The notes under the pieces: model-generated | Told to the model about the DNA's origin: nothing | Seen by the model: only the letters and a program-made list of their open reading frames with translations | Database searches by the model: none | Shown: one piece after another, positions 19,154 through 29,866 of the stretch | How the letters are laid out: each line of letters begins with the position of its first letter | How positions within the stretch are numbered: the first letter of the stretch is position 1 | Position numbers and translations under genes: made by a program | From: CAZTPJ01 sp964614515 | GTDB lineage: Bacteria > Planctomycetota > Phycisphaerae > Phycisphaerales > UBA1924 | DNA: 64,000 bases | Assembly (NCBI GenBank): GCA_964614515.1 | Contig: CAZTPJ010000011.1 | Coordinates: forward strand, 1-64,000 | Reading direction: 5' to 3'

Positions 19154-20578
19154 TCACTTCACGATGAGTTCAGTCGCCCACCTGCGTCCGCCTCGTGCGA
19201 ACTCGAGATTGATGGTGACTGCCTGTGCTTCGCGCCGACGCGACAAGGCCGTGTCAATGGCCGCAACGAAGTCTTCGGCGGAACGAACCGCGCGTCCGTT
19301 GGCGGAGAGGATGATGTCGCCCTGCATGAGGCTTGCCTCTTCGGCGGCGCTGGCGGCGACAACGTCAATGACCATGGCGCCGCGAAGATCAGCGGGATAG
19401 CCGAGGCGCCGCGCGATGGCGCCATCGACAGTCTTGAGCACCAGCCCCGCCGTGGCGGAGATTGTGCCGCCGACTTCCATCGCGCGTCCGGCCGTCTGAT
19501 CGAGAACCACGGTTGACATGTCGCGGCGTTCGCCATTTCGCAGGATCGTGAGTTTGATGCGTTCGCCCGGTGGGGTGAAGGCGATCAGGTTGCGAAGGCG
19601 GTTGGAATCGGTCACGGCACGATCGTTGATGGCGATGATGGCATCGCCCGCGCGTAGACCAGCCTGCTGCGCCGGACTGCCTTCGACGATTTCCCGCACG
19701 ACCACGCTCGGACGATTCGGCAGGGTCGACGACGTCGCGGCGCCGGGCGTGACATCCTCCATCGTGATGCCCAGCCAGCCGCGCTCCGTGCGCCCGTGCT
19801 GAATGATCATCTCCATCACCGACCGCGCCATGTTGCTGGGAATGGCGAAGCCGATGCCGATCGAACCGCCCGCCGTGGACGCGATCTGCGTGTTGATGCC
19901 GATGACTTGCCCGTCGAGATTGACCAGCGGCCCGCCGGAGTTGCCGGGGTTGATGGCCGCGTCGGTCTGGATGAATTCTTCGTAGCGTTCGGTCGAGTCT
20001 CGCGACAGGCCGCGACGGCCCTTGGCACTGACGATCCCGGCCGTCACGCTGCTTTCAAAGCCGAACGGACTGCCGATGGCCACGACCCACTCGCCGACAT
20101 CAAGCACATCGGAGTTGCCGAGCACGGCGGGTGTGAGATTGTCAGCACTGATGCGTAACACGGCCAGATCGGTGGCCGGGTCTCGCCCGATGACATCCGC
20201 GTCGAGTTGTCGCCCGTCCTGAAGTTTGACGAGGAGGCGCTGGGCCTGGCCGACGACGTGGTTGTTGGTGAGGATGTGGCCGTCGTTCGAGACGATGACA
20301 CCCGAGCCCACGCCGGATTGTCGCACCCGTTCCTGCACGCCCAGGGCGCGCCCGAACATATCGCGCTGGATCACGCGGACGGTGTCATATGTGTTGATGT
20401 GGACGACCGATGGCTCGACCGTCTTGGCCACATGCTGAAACGCGCGGGAAATGCTTCGCGCATGGCGAAGGTCCGCCTCGATGGATTCATCCTGCGCGAA
20501 CGCAAGCGAGGGGCACATCGCAACGCACGCCATGGCCAAGATGAGTCCTGTGATGACGGCTCGGTTCTTCAACTTCAC
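19154..20578 (-). CDS. HtrA/Deg-family serine protease
   Basis: A 474-residue envelope protease. The signal peptide KNRAVITGLILAMACVAMC ends near SLAFAQD. The catalytic triad is visible: H107 (LTNNHVVG), D137 (PATDLAVLRI) and S214 (INPGNSGGPLV). Two PDZ domains follow, at about 275-365 (RGWLGITMEDV, SPAQQAGLRAGDAIIAIND) and 380-474 (MQGDIILSANGRAV). By family it degrades or refolds damaged exported proteins. The start is GTG 20578, with GGAGG eight bases upstream; a frame to 20638 adds only leader. It is convergent with mlaD, with no obvious terminator in the 19 bases between them. Confidence 0.94.
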   Translation of the reverse strand: MKLKNRAVITGLILAMACVAMCPSLAFAQDESIEADLRHARSISRAFQHVAKTVEPSVVHINTYDTVRVIQRDMFGRALGVQERVRQSGVGSGVIVSNDGHILTNNHVVGQAQRLLVKLQDGRQLDADVIGRDPATDLAVLRISADNLTPAVLGNSDVLDVGEWVVAIGSPFGFESSVTAGIVSAKGRRGLSRDSTERYEEFIQTDAAINPGNSGGPLVNLDGQVIGINTQIASTAGGSIGIGFAIPSNMARSVMEMIIQHGRTERGWLGITMEDVTPGAATSSTLPNRPSVVVREIVEGSPAQQAGLRAGDAIIAINDRAVTDSNRLRNLIAFTPPGERIKLTILRNGERRDMSTVVLDQTAGRAMEVGGTISATAGLVLKTVDGAIARRLGYPADLRGAMVIDVVAASAAEEASLMQGDIILSANGRAVRSAEDFVAAIDTALSRRREAQAVTINLEFARGGRRWATELIVK

Positions 20579-20750
20579 GATCGTTTCCTCCCGACGAGCG
20601 CGGCGTGGCGCCTCGCCATGTTTGCAACCTCGACACAACCGCGTTCAGACGCCGCGAACTCGCACAGGCGAGATTCCCGCGGCACCGGGGCACCAGCCCC
20701 ACTCGCTTCGCAACTGAGGATGCGCGATCCTGGCGACTCCTTCATGTTCA

Positions 20751-21575
20751 TCATGTACCCCGCGTGTTTCCAAAGAGTTCGATGTGCAGACGCGCGGCAT
20801 ACCACCACCCACGGGCGATGCACACCTGCGCGATCCACGCCCGCGTGTCTGCCGACGGCGGCACGACCCCCTCGGGCATGAGCATGACGTCATCCGCCGT
20901 CCAGCCGTGCAACTGCGAGAGCAACGCATCGATCTCGTCGATGTCCGCCGGCCCCGTGATGACGAACTTGATCTGACGCTGCGGATGCTCATCGAGAAGT
21001 CGTTGAAGCACCGGCGGATTGAGCCGGCGCTGTTCGTGTCTACGTCGCCAGTGGCCGTCGGGATCGCGCGGATCGTCTTCGTGCGGTGTGGATGTGGATA
21101 ACTTGGGGCTGAGGCTCATCAGATCGCACGCGACGCTTTGGTACACCGTTCCGGCCGTCTCGATCGTGATGTGCAGCCCCCCCTCGCGAAGGCCGGCACA
21201 CAGGGGCACGATGGCCGGGAAGAGCATCGGCTCGCCGCCTGTGACGACGACGTGCCGGGCCCCGGATGCCACGGCCTGTTCCACCAACGATGCCACGCCG
21301 TGCAATTCGCCTTCGGGCTGCCAACTCGCATACGGCGTGTCACACCATCCGCAGCGAAGGTTGCACCCGCTGACGCGAATGAACCACGACGGCACACCAG
21401 ACAACTTGCCTTCGCCTTGGATGGAGCGGAAGGTCTCACTGATTCGCAAGCGGGATGCTTCATCATGCGGGCTGGCCGGTTTGGACGTGACAATCGGCAT
21501 GACGCGATGCGTTGATGGTTCACCGGCCGTGGGCTTCGGGTCGTGTGCCGCGCTTTGCGCGGGGGTCGTGTTCAC
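20751..21575 (-). CDS. queE: 7-carboxy-7-deazaguanine synthase
   Basis: Radical-SAM enzyme of 274 residues in the queuosine/7-deazaguanine pathway. It contracts the ring of carboxy-tetrahydropterin to 7-carboxy-7-deazaguanine. Cluster cysteines C71, C75 and C78 are in CNLRCGWCDT; the SAM-binding GGEP is in VVVTGGEPMLF. FRSIQGEGKLSG is the substrate-side family signature. The start is GTG 21575, which overlaps the queC stop as GTGA and has GGAG eight bases upstream; ATG 21500 is an alternative. It is coupled to queC, whose product acts on the QueE product. An inserted arginine-rich loop (HWRRRHEQRR) is longer than usual. Confidence 0.93.
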   Translation of the reverse strand: MNTTPAQSAAHDPKPTAGEPSTHRVMPIVTSKPASPHDEASRLRISETFRSIQGEGKLSGVPSWFIRVSGCNLRCGWCDTPYASWQPEGELHGVASLVEQAVASGARHVVVTGGEPMLFPAIVPLCAGLREGGLHITIETAGTVYQSVACDLMSLSPKLSTSTPHEDDPRDPDGHWRRRHEQRRLNPPVLQRLLDEHPQRQIKFVITGPADIDEIDALLSQLHGWTADDVMLMPEGVVPPSADTRAWIAQVCIARGWWYAARLHIELFGNTRGT

Positions 21576-22333
21576 GAGACTCGCTCCGCGTACCGGGTTG
21601 GATCGGGCACGCTGGCTTCGGCGAACCCCCGCCTGCGCAGGGCGCACGCCTCGCACACGCCACACGCGATGCCCTCGCCCGCGGGGTCATAGCACGATTG
21701 CGTCATCGAATAATCCACGCCCAGACGCATTCCCAGGCGAATGATCTCCGCCTTGCTCAAGTTGACAAGAGGGGCGTGAATGCGAAGCGCGGTACGGCCG
21801 TGCCGCGCGCCTTCGACGCCCGCGCGTGTTCCGAGGTTCAGCGCCCGCTCCATGGCCTCGATGAACTCCGGCCGACAGTCGGGATATCCGCTGTAGTCCA
21901 CGGCGTTGACGCCGACGACGATGATCGACGCCTTGCACACTTCCGCGTACCCGGCGGCGATGCTGAGCATGATCGCGTTGCGGGCGGGCACATAGGTGAC
22001 GGGGATCGCCGCGTCCGCCTCACGCCCCCCCCCGCCGTTCGACGAATGCGGCGTTGCTTCGGGCACGGGAATTTCGTCGGTCAGCGCGGAACCGCCGATG
22101 GCGCGAAGGTCAATGCTCACAATGCGATGTTCGACGGCGCCCAGTCGCGCGGCGATGCGCCGTGCCGCGTCGATTTCCCCGCGATGCCGCTGGCCATAAT
22201 CCACCGTCAGCGCGGCACACGGCCATCCGCGGGCGCGGGCCTCGGCCATGGCCGTGGCGCTGTCGAGGCCGCCCGAAAGCAGCACGACCGCCTTGTGTTG
22301 GGTCTGCGTGGACACGGGCAATTGTAAGCGCAT
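21572..22333 (-). CDS. queC: 7-cyano-7-deazaguanine synthase
   Basis: A 253-residue PP-loop enzyme that uses ATP and ammonia to convert 7-carboxy-7-deazaguanine to preQ0. The PP-loop is LLSGGLDSATA near residue 18. Zinc-binding cysteines are in CYDPAGEGIACGVCEACALR. Other family residues are YVPARNAIMLS and GVNAVDYSGYPDCRPEF. A short insertion, SSNGGGGREADAA, precedes IPVTYVPAR and is encoded by a run of nine C on the plus strand (22025-22033). ATG 22333 lies 20 bases after the stop of the histidine kinase, and its stop overlaps queE, so the three may be one transcript. Confidence 0.93.
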   Translation of the reverse strand: MRLQLPVSTQTQHKAVVLLSGGLDSATAMAEARARGWPCAALTVDYGQRHRGEIDAARRIAARLGAVEHRIVSIDLRAIGGSALTDEIPVPEATPHSSNGGGGREADAAIPVTYVPARNAIMLSIAAGYAEVCKASIIVVGVNAVDYSGYPDCRPEFIEAMERALNLGTRAGVEGARHGRTALRIHAPLVNLSKAEIIRLGMRLGVDYSMTQSCYDPAGEGIACGVCEACALRRRGFAEASVPDPTRYAERVS

Positions 22334-22355
22334 CGGCCCGCGGGGCGCGGTGGCC

Positions 22356-24644
22356 TCACGCGACGCGGGACATGGCCGTGGATTCTGTCATCATGCGATG
22401 ACACATCGCGATCAGCCGGGTGAAGTCCACGGGCTTGCTGAGATATTCGCTGCATCCGGCGGCGAGGCACTGCTCACGATCGCCCGTCATCGCGTGCGCG
22501 GTGAGGGCGATGATCGGACGGGTGTAGCCCATCGTGCGAAGCCGCGTCGTTGCCGTATACCCATCCATCACCGGCATCTGCATGTCCATGAGCACGATGT
22601 CGTATGGGGTCGCTCCGTCGGCGGTGACGGCTTCGACGGCCGCAGCGCCATCCGCCACCACGTCCACCGTCGCGCCCGCGCGACGCAGGTGGAAGCAGAT
22701 CAACTTCTGGTTGTCCACGCCATCTTCGGCCAGGAGAACCCGCGCCCGCAACGTTGAAGGCGACATCGGCACCGCAGCCGATCGCGAGGCGGACGAAGCA
22801 CCGGCAGCCTCGCGCATCACCGCACCGGGCGCGAGTTCGAGCGGTATTTCGACGGAGAATGTCGAGCCGCGTCCGACGGCGGACTCCACGCGCAGATCAC
22901 CGCCGAGCAACTGCGCCAACTGATGCGAGATCGGCAGGCCCAGGCCCGTGCCGCCATATCGCCGCGACATGGACGAGTCCGCCTGCATGAACGGCTCGAA
23001 GCACTGCGCGGTGTCCGAGGGGGACATGCCGATGCCGGTGTCGATCACGTCGAATCGAAGGCGCGGTTGCGACCCGGATGTCTGCTGCACGCGAAGCGTG
23101 ACGCTGCCGCACTCGGTGAACTTCAGCGCGTTGCCCACGAGGTTGACGAGAATCTGACGAAGCCGCAGCGGATCAGACATGATCGCCGACGGCATCGGAT
23201 AGCGCACGTCGAGCGAGAACGCGACACTCTTGGCGGCCGCGGGCACGTTCATCAGCGAAAAGACCTCTTCGACGAGTCGAACCACGTCGGTCTCGATGCG
23301 TTCGACATCCATTCGCCCCGCTTCGATCTTTGACAGATCAAGGATGTCGTTGATGATGGTCAGGAGGTTCTCGCCATTGCGGTGAATGACGTCGGCGGCC
23401 TCGGCACGCTTGTCGATGTCGGCTTGATGGTCCTTGATGAGTTCGGCATAGCCGATGATGGCCGTCAGCGGCGTGCGGATTTCGTGGCTCATGCGGGCGA
23501 GGAACTCACTCTTGGCGCGACTCGCGCCTTCGGCCTGACTTCTTGATTCGGCGAGTTGGTTGAGTTGATACCTGATGGTTCTGGCGAGTTTGTTGAACGC
23601 GGCGGCCATCGCGCCGATCTCGTTACGTCCCCGGGCCTCGACGCGGACGTCAAACTCGCCCGTCTCCGACGCCTGCCGCATGACGCGCGACAGCGCCCGC
23701 ACCGGGCGCAGGCGCCACCGCACGCCAAGCATCAGCATGAGCGCAACGATGATGAGCAGCGATCCTGTGAGGATCGCGGCGGCAGCCTGCCCATGAGACA
23801 CGGCGCTCGCGATTGGGGTCACGTTGTGCGCGATGACGACGTGCACGCCATCACCGCAGGGCATGTCGAACGTTTCGTACCACTGATGGTCAAACTGCTG
23901 ACGAATCGGCCCGCCGGGGCGCCACTGGGCGAAACTCCGCTCCTGATCATCGGTCATCAGCGCCGCCGCGAGAATCGTCCCGTCCCTGCCGAGCACGAAA
24001 CACGGCGTGCGAAGGCTCGTCGCCAGGTGGTTCAGGATCGCCGGACCATCAGCCCAGAAGCACAGCCATCCAGCGAGTTCGCCGTCGCCCAATCGCACGG
24101 GCGTCACCAGCACCGGCAAGCCAAGGTGATCCTCGAACATCTGCGGTTGCATGATGGAGGTGATCGGCGTGGCAAGGATGTGGAAGGTGTCTGGCGGCTG
24201 AGGAAGCGGCGCTGGAAATTGTGGTGGCTGTCCCGCCACACGTACCAATACATGGCCCTTGTGATCGACGATGACGACCTCGGCGATCCTCGCGGAGTGC
24301 GCGGGATCGTTGAACCGATCGAGGAGAGGCGTCAGTTCAGAACGCAGGACATCAGCTCGGCCATCGCGCATCGCCTCGGGCACACCGGGAACCTCGGCCA
24401 TCGAGAACGCCGCAGCGCGGGCGGCGCGAGACCAACTGGTGATGGTCCCCTGAAAAATCGTCGAGTGCAGCGCGGCCGTGTGCCGGTATGCCAGGGCATC
24501 TTCGTATCGATCAATCCAATCCTTGGCGAGCCAGACGGTCATGGCGGCGATCATCGCGAGCGTGACCGACCATGCGGCGATGCTCTCGGCCAGCCCAAAG
24601 CCGAGCCAGCGCCACACTCCACGTTCGCCCGGCGCGCCTTGCAT
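22356..24644 (-). CDS. Hybrid histidine kinase with receiver domain
   Basis: A 762-residue membrane sensor kinase. TM1 at about 18-40, an extracytoplasmic sensor region (about 41-285, Cache-like: VVIVDHKGHVLVRV), TM2 at about 287-308, HAMP at 308-362, HisKA with phospho-histidine H387 (FLARMSHEIRTPL), ATPase domain with N box LVNLVGNALKF and G boxes DTGIGM and GGTGLGLPI. A C-terminal receiver has D687 in DIVLMDMQMPVMDGY. Signal unknown. ATG 24644 gives a short N-terminus before TM1; a frame opening at 24902 adds 86 residues without membrane or domain features. No separate response regulator is adjacent, so output is through a phosphotransfer partner elsewhere or through the receiver itself. 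Confidence 0.9.
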   Translation of the reverse strand: MQGAPGERGVWRWLGFGLAESIAAWSVTLAMIAAMTVWLAKDWIDRYEDALAYRHTAALHSTIFQGTITSWSRAARAAAFSMAEVPGVPEAMRDGRADVLRSELTPLLDRFNDPAHSARIAEVVIVDHKGHVLVRVAGQPPQFPAPLPQPPDTFHILATPITSIMQPQMFEDHLGLPVLVTPVRLGDGELAGWLCFWADGPAILNHLATSLRTPCFVLGRDGTILAAALMTDDQERSFAQWRPGGPIRQQFDHQWYETFDMPCGDGVHVVIAHNVTPIASAVSHGQAAAAILTGSLLIIVALMLMLGVRWRLRPVRALSRVMRQASETGEFDVRVEARGRNEIGAMAAAFNKLARTIRYQLNQLAESRSQAEGASRAKSEFLARMSHEIRTPLTAIIGYAELIKDHQADIDKRAEAADVIHRNGENLLTIINDILDLSKIEAGRMDVERIETDVVRLVEEVFSLMNVPAAAKSVAFSLDVRYPMPSAIMSDPLRLRQILVNLVGNALKFTECGSVTLRVQQTSGSQPRLRFDVIDTGIGMSPSDTAQCFEPFMQADSSMSRRYGGTGLGLPISHQLAQLLGGDLRVESAVGRGSTFSVEIPLELAPGAVMREAAGASSASRSAAVPMSPSTLRARVLLAEDGVDNQKLICFHLRRAGATVDVVADGAAAVEAVTADGATPYDIVLMDMQMPVMDGYTATTRLRTMGYTRPIIALTAHAMTGDREQCLAAGCSEYLSKPVDFTRLIAMCHRMMTESTAMSRVA

Positions 24645-24890
24645 CGAGAGTCTGATCCCCTGTTCGCGGTTTCGGCGTTGAACCCCGGCGCCTCGGTGGC
24701 GCGGATTGACAGCGAGGTGCGCCCGATGCACACCAGATCGGTCAGATCGAATATCGACGAGTCGAGTCCGCAGGATGACTGGCCGGGGTTCTCGGACGCG
24801 CCATCCCTCTTCGTGACCGGGTACAATGCCCCGGCCGAACGGCGCAGTCGATCGGCAATCGCATGCCGGGGTTATGGGATGGGTTGCAGC

Positions 24891-26027
24891 ATGACCATGC
24901 ACGGAATGCAGGGCGCGTCACGCGCATGTCGGATGGGTGTACTCGCGGTGGTTGCCGCATCGGTTGGAGTCGAAGCGCACGCGAGAGATGGCAACTCCGC
25001 GGATCCGCCCTACTTTGCGATTCGCGTGATCACGCCTTCGCCGGCTCCCGACGCGTTCACGCCAACGAGTATGAGCCCGTCTGGCATCATCGCCGGCAAC
25101 ATGCGATCCGGCTCAACGCACACCGCCTTCACCTGGCACAACGGCGTGGTCACGGAGTTTGCCGCGCCGTCATGGGGCCACACCGTCACGCCGCAAAGCC
25201 TCGCCGTTAACGATCGCGGCGCTCTTGTCGGCGCGCTGCAGTCGGTGACGAAGTCCCGCCCGTTCTACGCCGATCGTGATGTGGGCTTGATCGAAATCGA
25301 TCCCCTCGGAACGCGGTACGGCTCAGCGCATGACATTTCGAGCACCGGACGCGTGGTCGGTCAGGCGCGATCGCCGCTCAATCCCGAGAGCGTCGTGCCG
25401 TTCGTCTGGCAGGGCGGGCAGGGTTTCGAGTTGCCCATTCCACAGGGATTCGAGTCCGGCGTGGCCACGACGATCAACGACCTGGGCATCATCGGCGGGT
25501 GGGTCGTGCTCGATCGCGACTATCCAACACAGTGGGATAAAGACGGGCTGGCGATCCTGCCCATTCCGTTCGGCCAACGATCGGCGAGGGTGCTCTCGCT
25601 CGACAACACGCGCAGGGCCGTCGGCTTTGCGACATCGTCCGATGGGCAACGCACCACGGCCATGCTCTGGCAACCTGACTTTGAGCCAATCATCCTGCCC
25701 GGACTCGGCGGCGAGAACTCCCTGGCCCTTGCGATCAGTGAAAACGGTCTGATCGTCGGCTCCTCTCAACGCTCGGATGGAACCACCGCTGCAACGGTCT
25801 GGATCCATGGACATGCGTGGGATCTGTCGAGACACCTGACGCTTCAGCCGGACGTGCATCTGCATCGCGCTGTGGGCATTGACGTGTTTGGACGCATCGT
25901 GGCGGTGGCTCGAGTCGGTACGAACGAGGATGTGGCCGTGGTGCTTCGACCCGTGCCTGCGCCTGGCGCGGGAACCCTCGCGTTGCTGTGCACGTGCGGA
26001 GTTGTGGCTCGCCGCTGGCGCCGGTGA
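24891..26027 (+). CDS. Secreted HAF-repeat protein with PEP-CTERM-like tail
   Basis: An exported protein of about 378 residues. Repeats of the extracellular HAF type recur: SLAVNDRGALVGA, AHDISSTGRVVGQ, ATTINDLGIIGGW and ALAISENGLIVGSS, each probably one blade of a propeller. The C-terminus VPAPGAGTLALLCTCGVVARRWRR gives VPAP, a membrane span and an arginine-rich end, the same sorting design as the protein at 11736. Several in-frame ATGs are possible (24879, 24891, 24897, 24906); 24891 precedes a signal-like segment (GVLAVVAASVGVEAHA). Function unknown. It is divergent from the hybrid kinase. Confidence 0.8.
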   Translation: MTMHGMQGASRACRMGVLAVVAASVGVEAHARDGNSADPPYFAIRVITPSPAPDAFTPTSMSPSGIIAGNMRSGSTHTAFTWHNGVVTEFAAPSWGHTVTPQSLAVNDRGALVGALQSVTKSRPFYADRDVGLIEIDPLGTRYGSAHDISSTGRVVGQARSPLNPESVVPFVWQGGQGFELPIPQGFESGVATTINDLGIIGGWVVLDRDYPTQWDKDGLAILPIPFGQRSARVLSLDNTRRAVGFATSSDGQRTTAMLWQPDFEPIILPGLGGENSLALAISENGLIVGSSQRSDGTTAATVWIHGHAWDLSRHLTLQPDVHLHRAVGIDVFGRIVAVARVGTNEDVAVVLRPVPAPGAGTLALLCTCGVVARRWRR

Positions 26028-26045
26028 GTCCGGCCCGGAAACCCG

Positions 26046-26756
26046 TCATTTTCGGCGCACAACAACGGCATGAAAAGGACGACCTTCGCGACGGTACTTG
26101 CGCTCGAAGTTCGTGCCGACGAGTTCGCCATCCCCGGCCGTGACTGACCGCTCAAAGTCCTCGCGGATGAAGGGCCTGGTTGACTCGACGTTCGACGCCG
26201 CGTCGCACCACCGCGCGAGATGCGCTTCGATCCACGCCCAATAATCGTCGTGATCGGTGACGAGGCGGACCTCTCCGCCCGGTTCGAGTACGCGAACACA
26301 GTGCGTGAGAAACTCATCCTGCACGATGCGGCGTCGATGATGGCGGCGCTTCGGCCACGGGTCGGGGAAGTAAATGTGAACGACGCGGAAGATATTCGGC
26401 GGACAACGCCAGCGGAGGAACTCCGCCGCGTCCGTGTTGAGCACGCGAATGTTCGTCAGGCCTGACCGTCGCACGCGGTCGGCCGTGTACTCGAAGAACT
26501 CGCGGGCGATCTCGATGCCGAGAAAGTTGACATCCGGCATCGCGGCCGCCTGTTGGAGGAGAAACGTTCCCTTTCCTGAACCGATCTCAAGTTCGAGTGG
26601 GCGGGAAGACTCGGGAAACCACTGGCGAGAATCGACCCAAGCGCCTTCAGGATTCGAGAGAATATCGTCCGGAAGCGGCCCGAGTTCCTCTGCGCCTACG
26701 GCCACCTTGCCGGGAGCGACATCGAGCGACCGGCCGCGACTGAGTCCGAATGACAT
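26046..26756 (-). CDS. trmB: tRNA (guanine-N7-)-methyltransferase
   Basis: A 236-residue enzyme that makes m7G46 in the tRNA variable loop. The SAM site is LELEIGSGKGTFLL. The TrmB signature FPDPWPKRRHHRRRI is complete, and LVGTNFERKYRREGRP matches the usual T.fE.kf...G end. The start is ATG 26756, where MSFGLSRGRSL begins the family region; a frame running to 27014 is shadow sequence crossing the divergent upstream region. Upstream Shine-Dalgarno is weak. It converges on the HAF protein gene with 18 bases between stops. Confidence 0.95.
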   Translation of the reverse strand: MSFGLSRGRSLDVAPGKVAVGAEELGPLPDDILSNPEGAWVDSRQWFPESSRPLELEIGSGKGTFLLQQAAAMPDVNFLGIEIAREFFEYTADRVRRSGLTNIRVLNTDAAEFLRWRCPPNIFRVVHIYFPDPWPKRRHHRRRIVQDEFLTHCVRVLEPGGEVRLVTDHDDYWAWIEAHLARWCDAASNVESTRPFIREDFERSVTAGDGELVGTNFERKYRREGRPFHAVVVRRK

Positions 26757-27042
26757 ATGGCAGTCTAGGTGCGGCGCGTGCGAGAACGAAACGCGGAACG
26801 CTGCGTCCGAGATTAATCCGTCGGGGCAGAACGTGCGTATAACGAGTATGAGTATCGGAACGTCGTGTGGCGGACGGGTCGGAAGGAACCGATAGAACCG
26901 TCCTGACCGGTCGCGCTTTGCGCGACGCGGCGCGTCGAACGCCAGCGAGCGCCTCGCAGCCTCGGCTGGGCTTTCAAGGATGGAACCCGGCGAGACTCCG
27001 GACGCAACCACCACGCGTTCCGGGCAAGGGGAGGTACCCGCG

Positions 27043-29199
<2,157 letters not shown>

Positions 29200-29216
29200 A
29201 CATGACTCAACATCAT

Positions 29217-29248
29217 CAACGCCCTGCGGACTTCGTCGCGGGGCGTTG
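29217..29248. terminator. Bidirectional hairpin terminator
   Basis: CAACGCCC (29217-29224) pairs with GGGCGTTG (29241-29248), and the inner bases TGCGGAC/GTCGCG extend the stem with one bulge around a small TTC loop. It lies exactly between the stop of prkA (29199) and the stop of the convergent VOC gene (29251). There is no long T tract. Confidence 0.6.
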
Positions 29249-29250
29249 TG

Positions 29251-29739
29251 TCATGTGGGCTGCCGTGAAACCTGCACCTCGATCCCATCCGGATCGTCGA
29301 AGTAGATGCGCGTGCCGCGGAGTTTGGGCGTCAGGCCTGCCTTGCGGAGGCGCTCGGCCGCATCCTGCTGGTTGTAGTTCGCGATGCCGAACGAATAGTG
29401 ATGCAGGCCGGGCTTGTCCGCTCGGAAGAGCGCGACGAAGTCCTTGTCCGCGTACAGGAACGCGCTGCTGCGATCCTGGCTCGACACGCGCAGGCCAAGG
29501 TGCTTCACATACCAGTCGCGCGACCGCGCGACATCCGTTACGTTCAGCGCGATGTGATCCACGGACAGAGCCTTGAACGTCGGCTCGGCGACGCCCTCGG
29601 CCGGCTGCCCCGCTTTCGCCGCGCCGCCAACGCCCGCCACGGCCGCACCCATCGCCATCAGCCGCGTGATGAGTTGGCGCCGAGATAATTCGCCGGCGAG
29701 GAACAGATCGACTGTTTCGCTTGCATTTGCCGCGTTCAT
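29251..29739 (-). CDS. VOC/glyoxalase-fold protein with Tat signal
   Basis: A 162-residue protein. The N-terminus SRRQLITRLMAMGAAVAGVG is a twin-arginine type signal, and the mature part begins near KAGQPAEG. A single vicinal-oxygen-chelate module follows: VDHIALNVTDVARSRDWYVKHLGL, then HHYSFGIANY and RIYFDDPDGIEVQV, giving likely metal ligands in DHIAL, HHY and the final E. It may bind a metal and a small molecule outside the cytoplasm; the reaction cannot be told. ATG 29739 has AAAGGAGCG seven bases upstream. An inverted-repeat element (29755-29866) fills the space to nuoF. Confidence 0.85.
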   Translation of the reverse strand: MNAANASETVDLFLAGELSRRQLITRLMAMGAAVAGVGGAAKAGQPAEGVAEPTFKALSVDHIALNVTDVARSRDWYVKHLGLRVSSQDRSSAFLYADKDFVALFRADKPGLHHYSFGIANYNQQDAAERLRKAGLTPKLRGTRIYFDDPDGIEVQVSRQPT

Positions 29740-29754
29740 GGTTCGCTCCTTTCA

Positions 29755-29866
29755 AAAGAGCCGATTGCGCGAGCAATCGATGAATCATACACCCCGAGCA
29801 GGTTCAGTGCGCCCGCTCGTGTGCATCGATGCAAACCCATTCGATCGCTTGCGCGATCGGCTCTTT
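29755..29866. repeat. Inverted-repeat pair with nested hairpins
   Basis: The left arm (29755-29785, beginning AAAGAGCCGAT) and right arm (29839-29866, ending ATCGGCTCTTT) are imperfect inverted repeats with three substitutions and a two-base indel over 28 bases. Each arm is also a hairpin: GATTGC-GCGA-GCAATC (29763-29778) and GATCGC-TTGC-GCGATC (29843-29858). The 53-base centre holds a perfect 12-base palindrome, TGCATCGATGCA (29822-29833). The right arm overlaps the nuoF stop codon by two bases. This resembles paired REP sequences or a tiny non-autonomous element. Confidence 0.75.

Noticed and set aside
23556..24890. N-terminal extension of the HAF-repeat protein
   Set aside because: The added 445 residues are antisense to the hybrid kinase and lack any domain; a signal-like segment starts later.
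26813..26843. TATAAC before prkA as a promoter
   Set aside because: The -10 box is good, but the only upstream match (TTAATC) is poor and 19 bases away.
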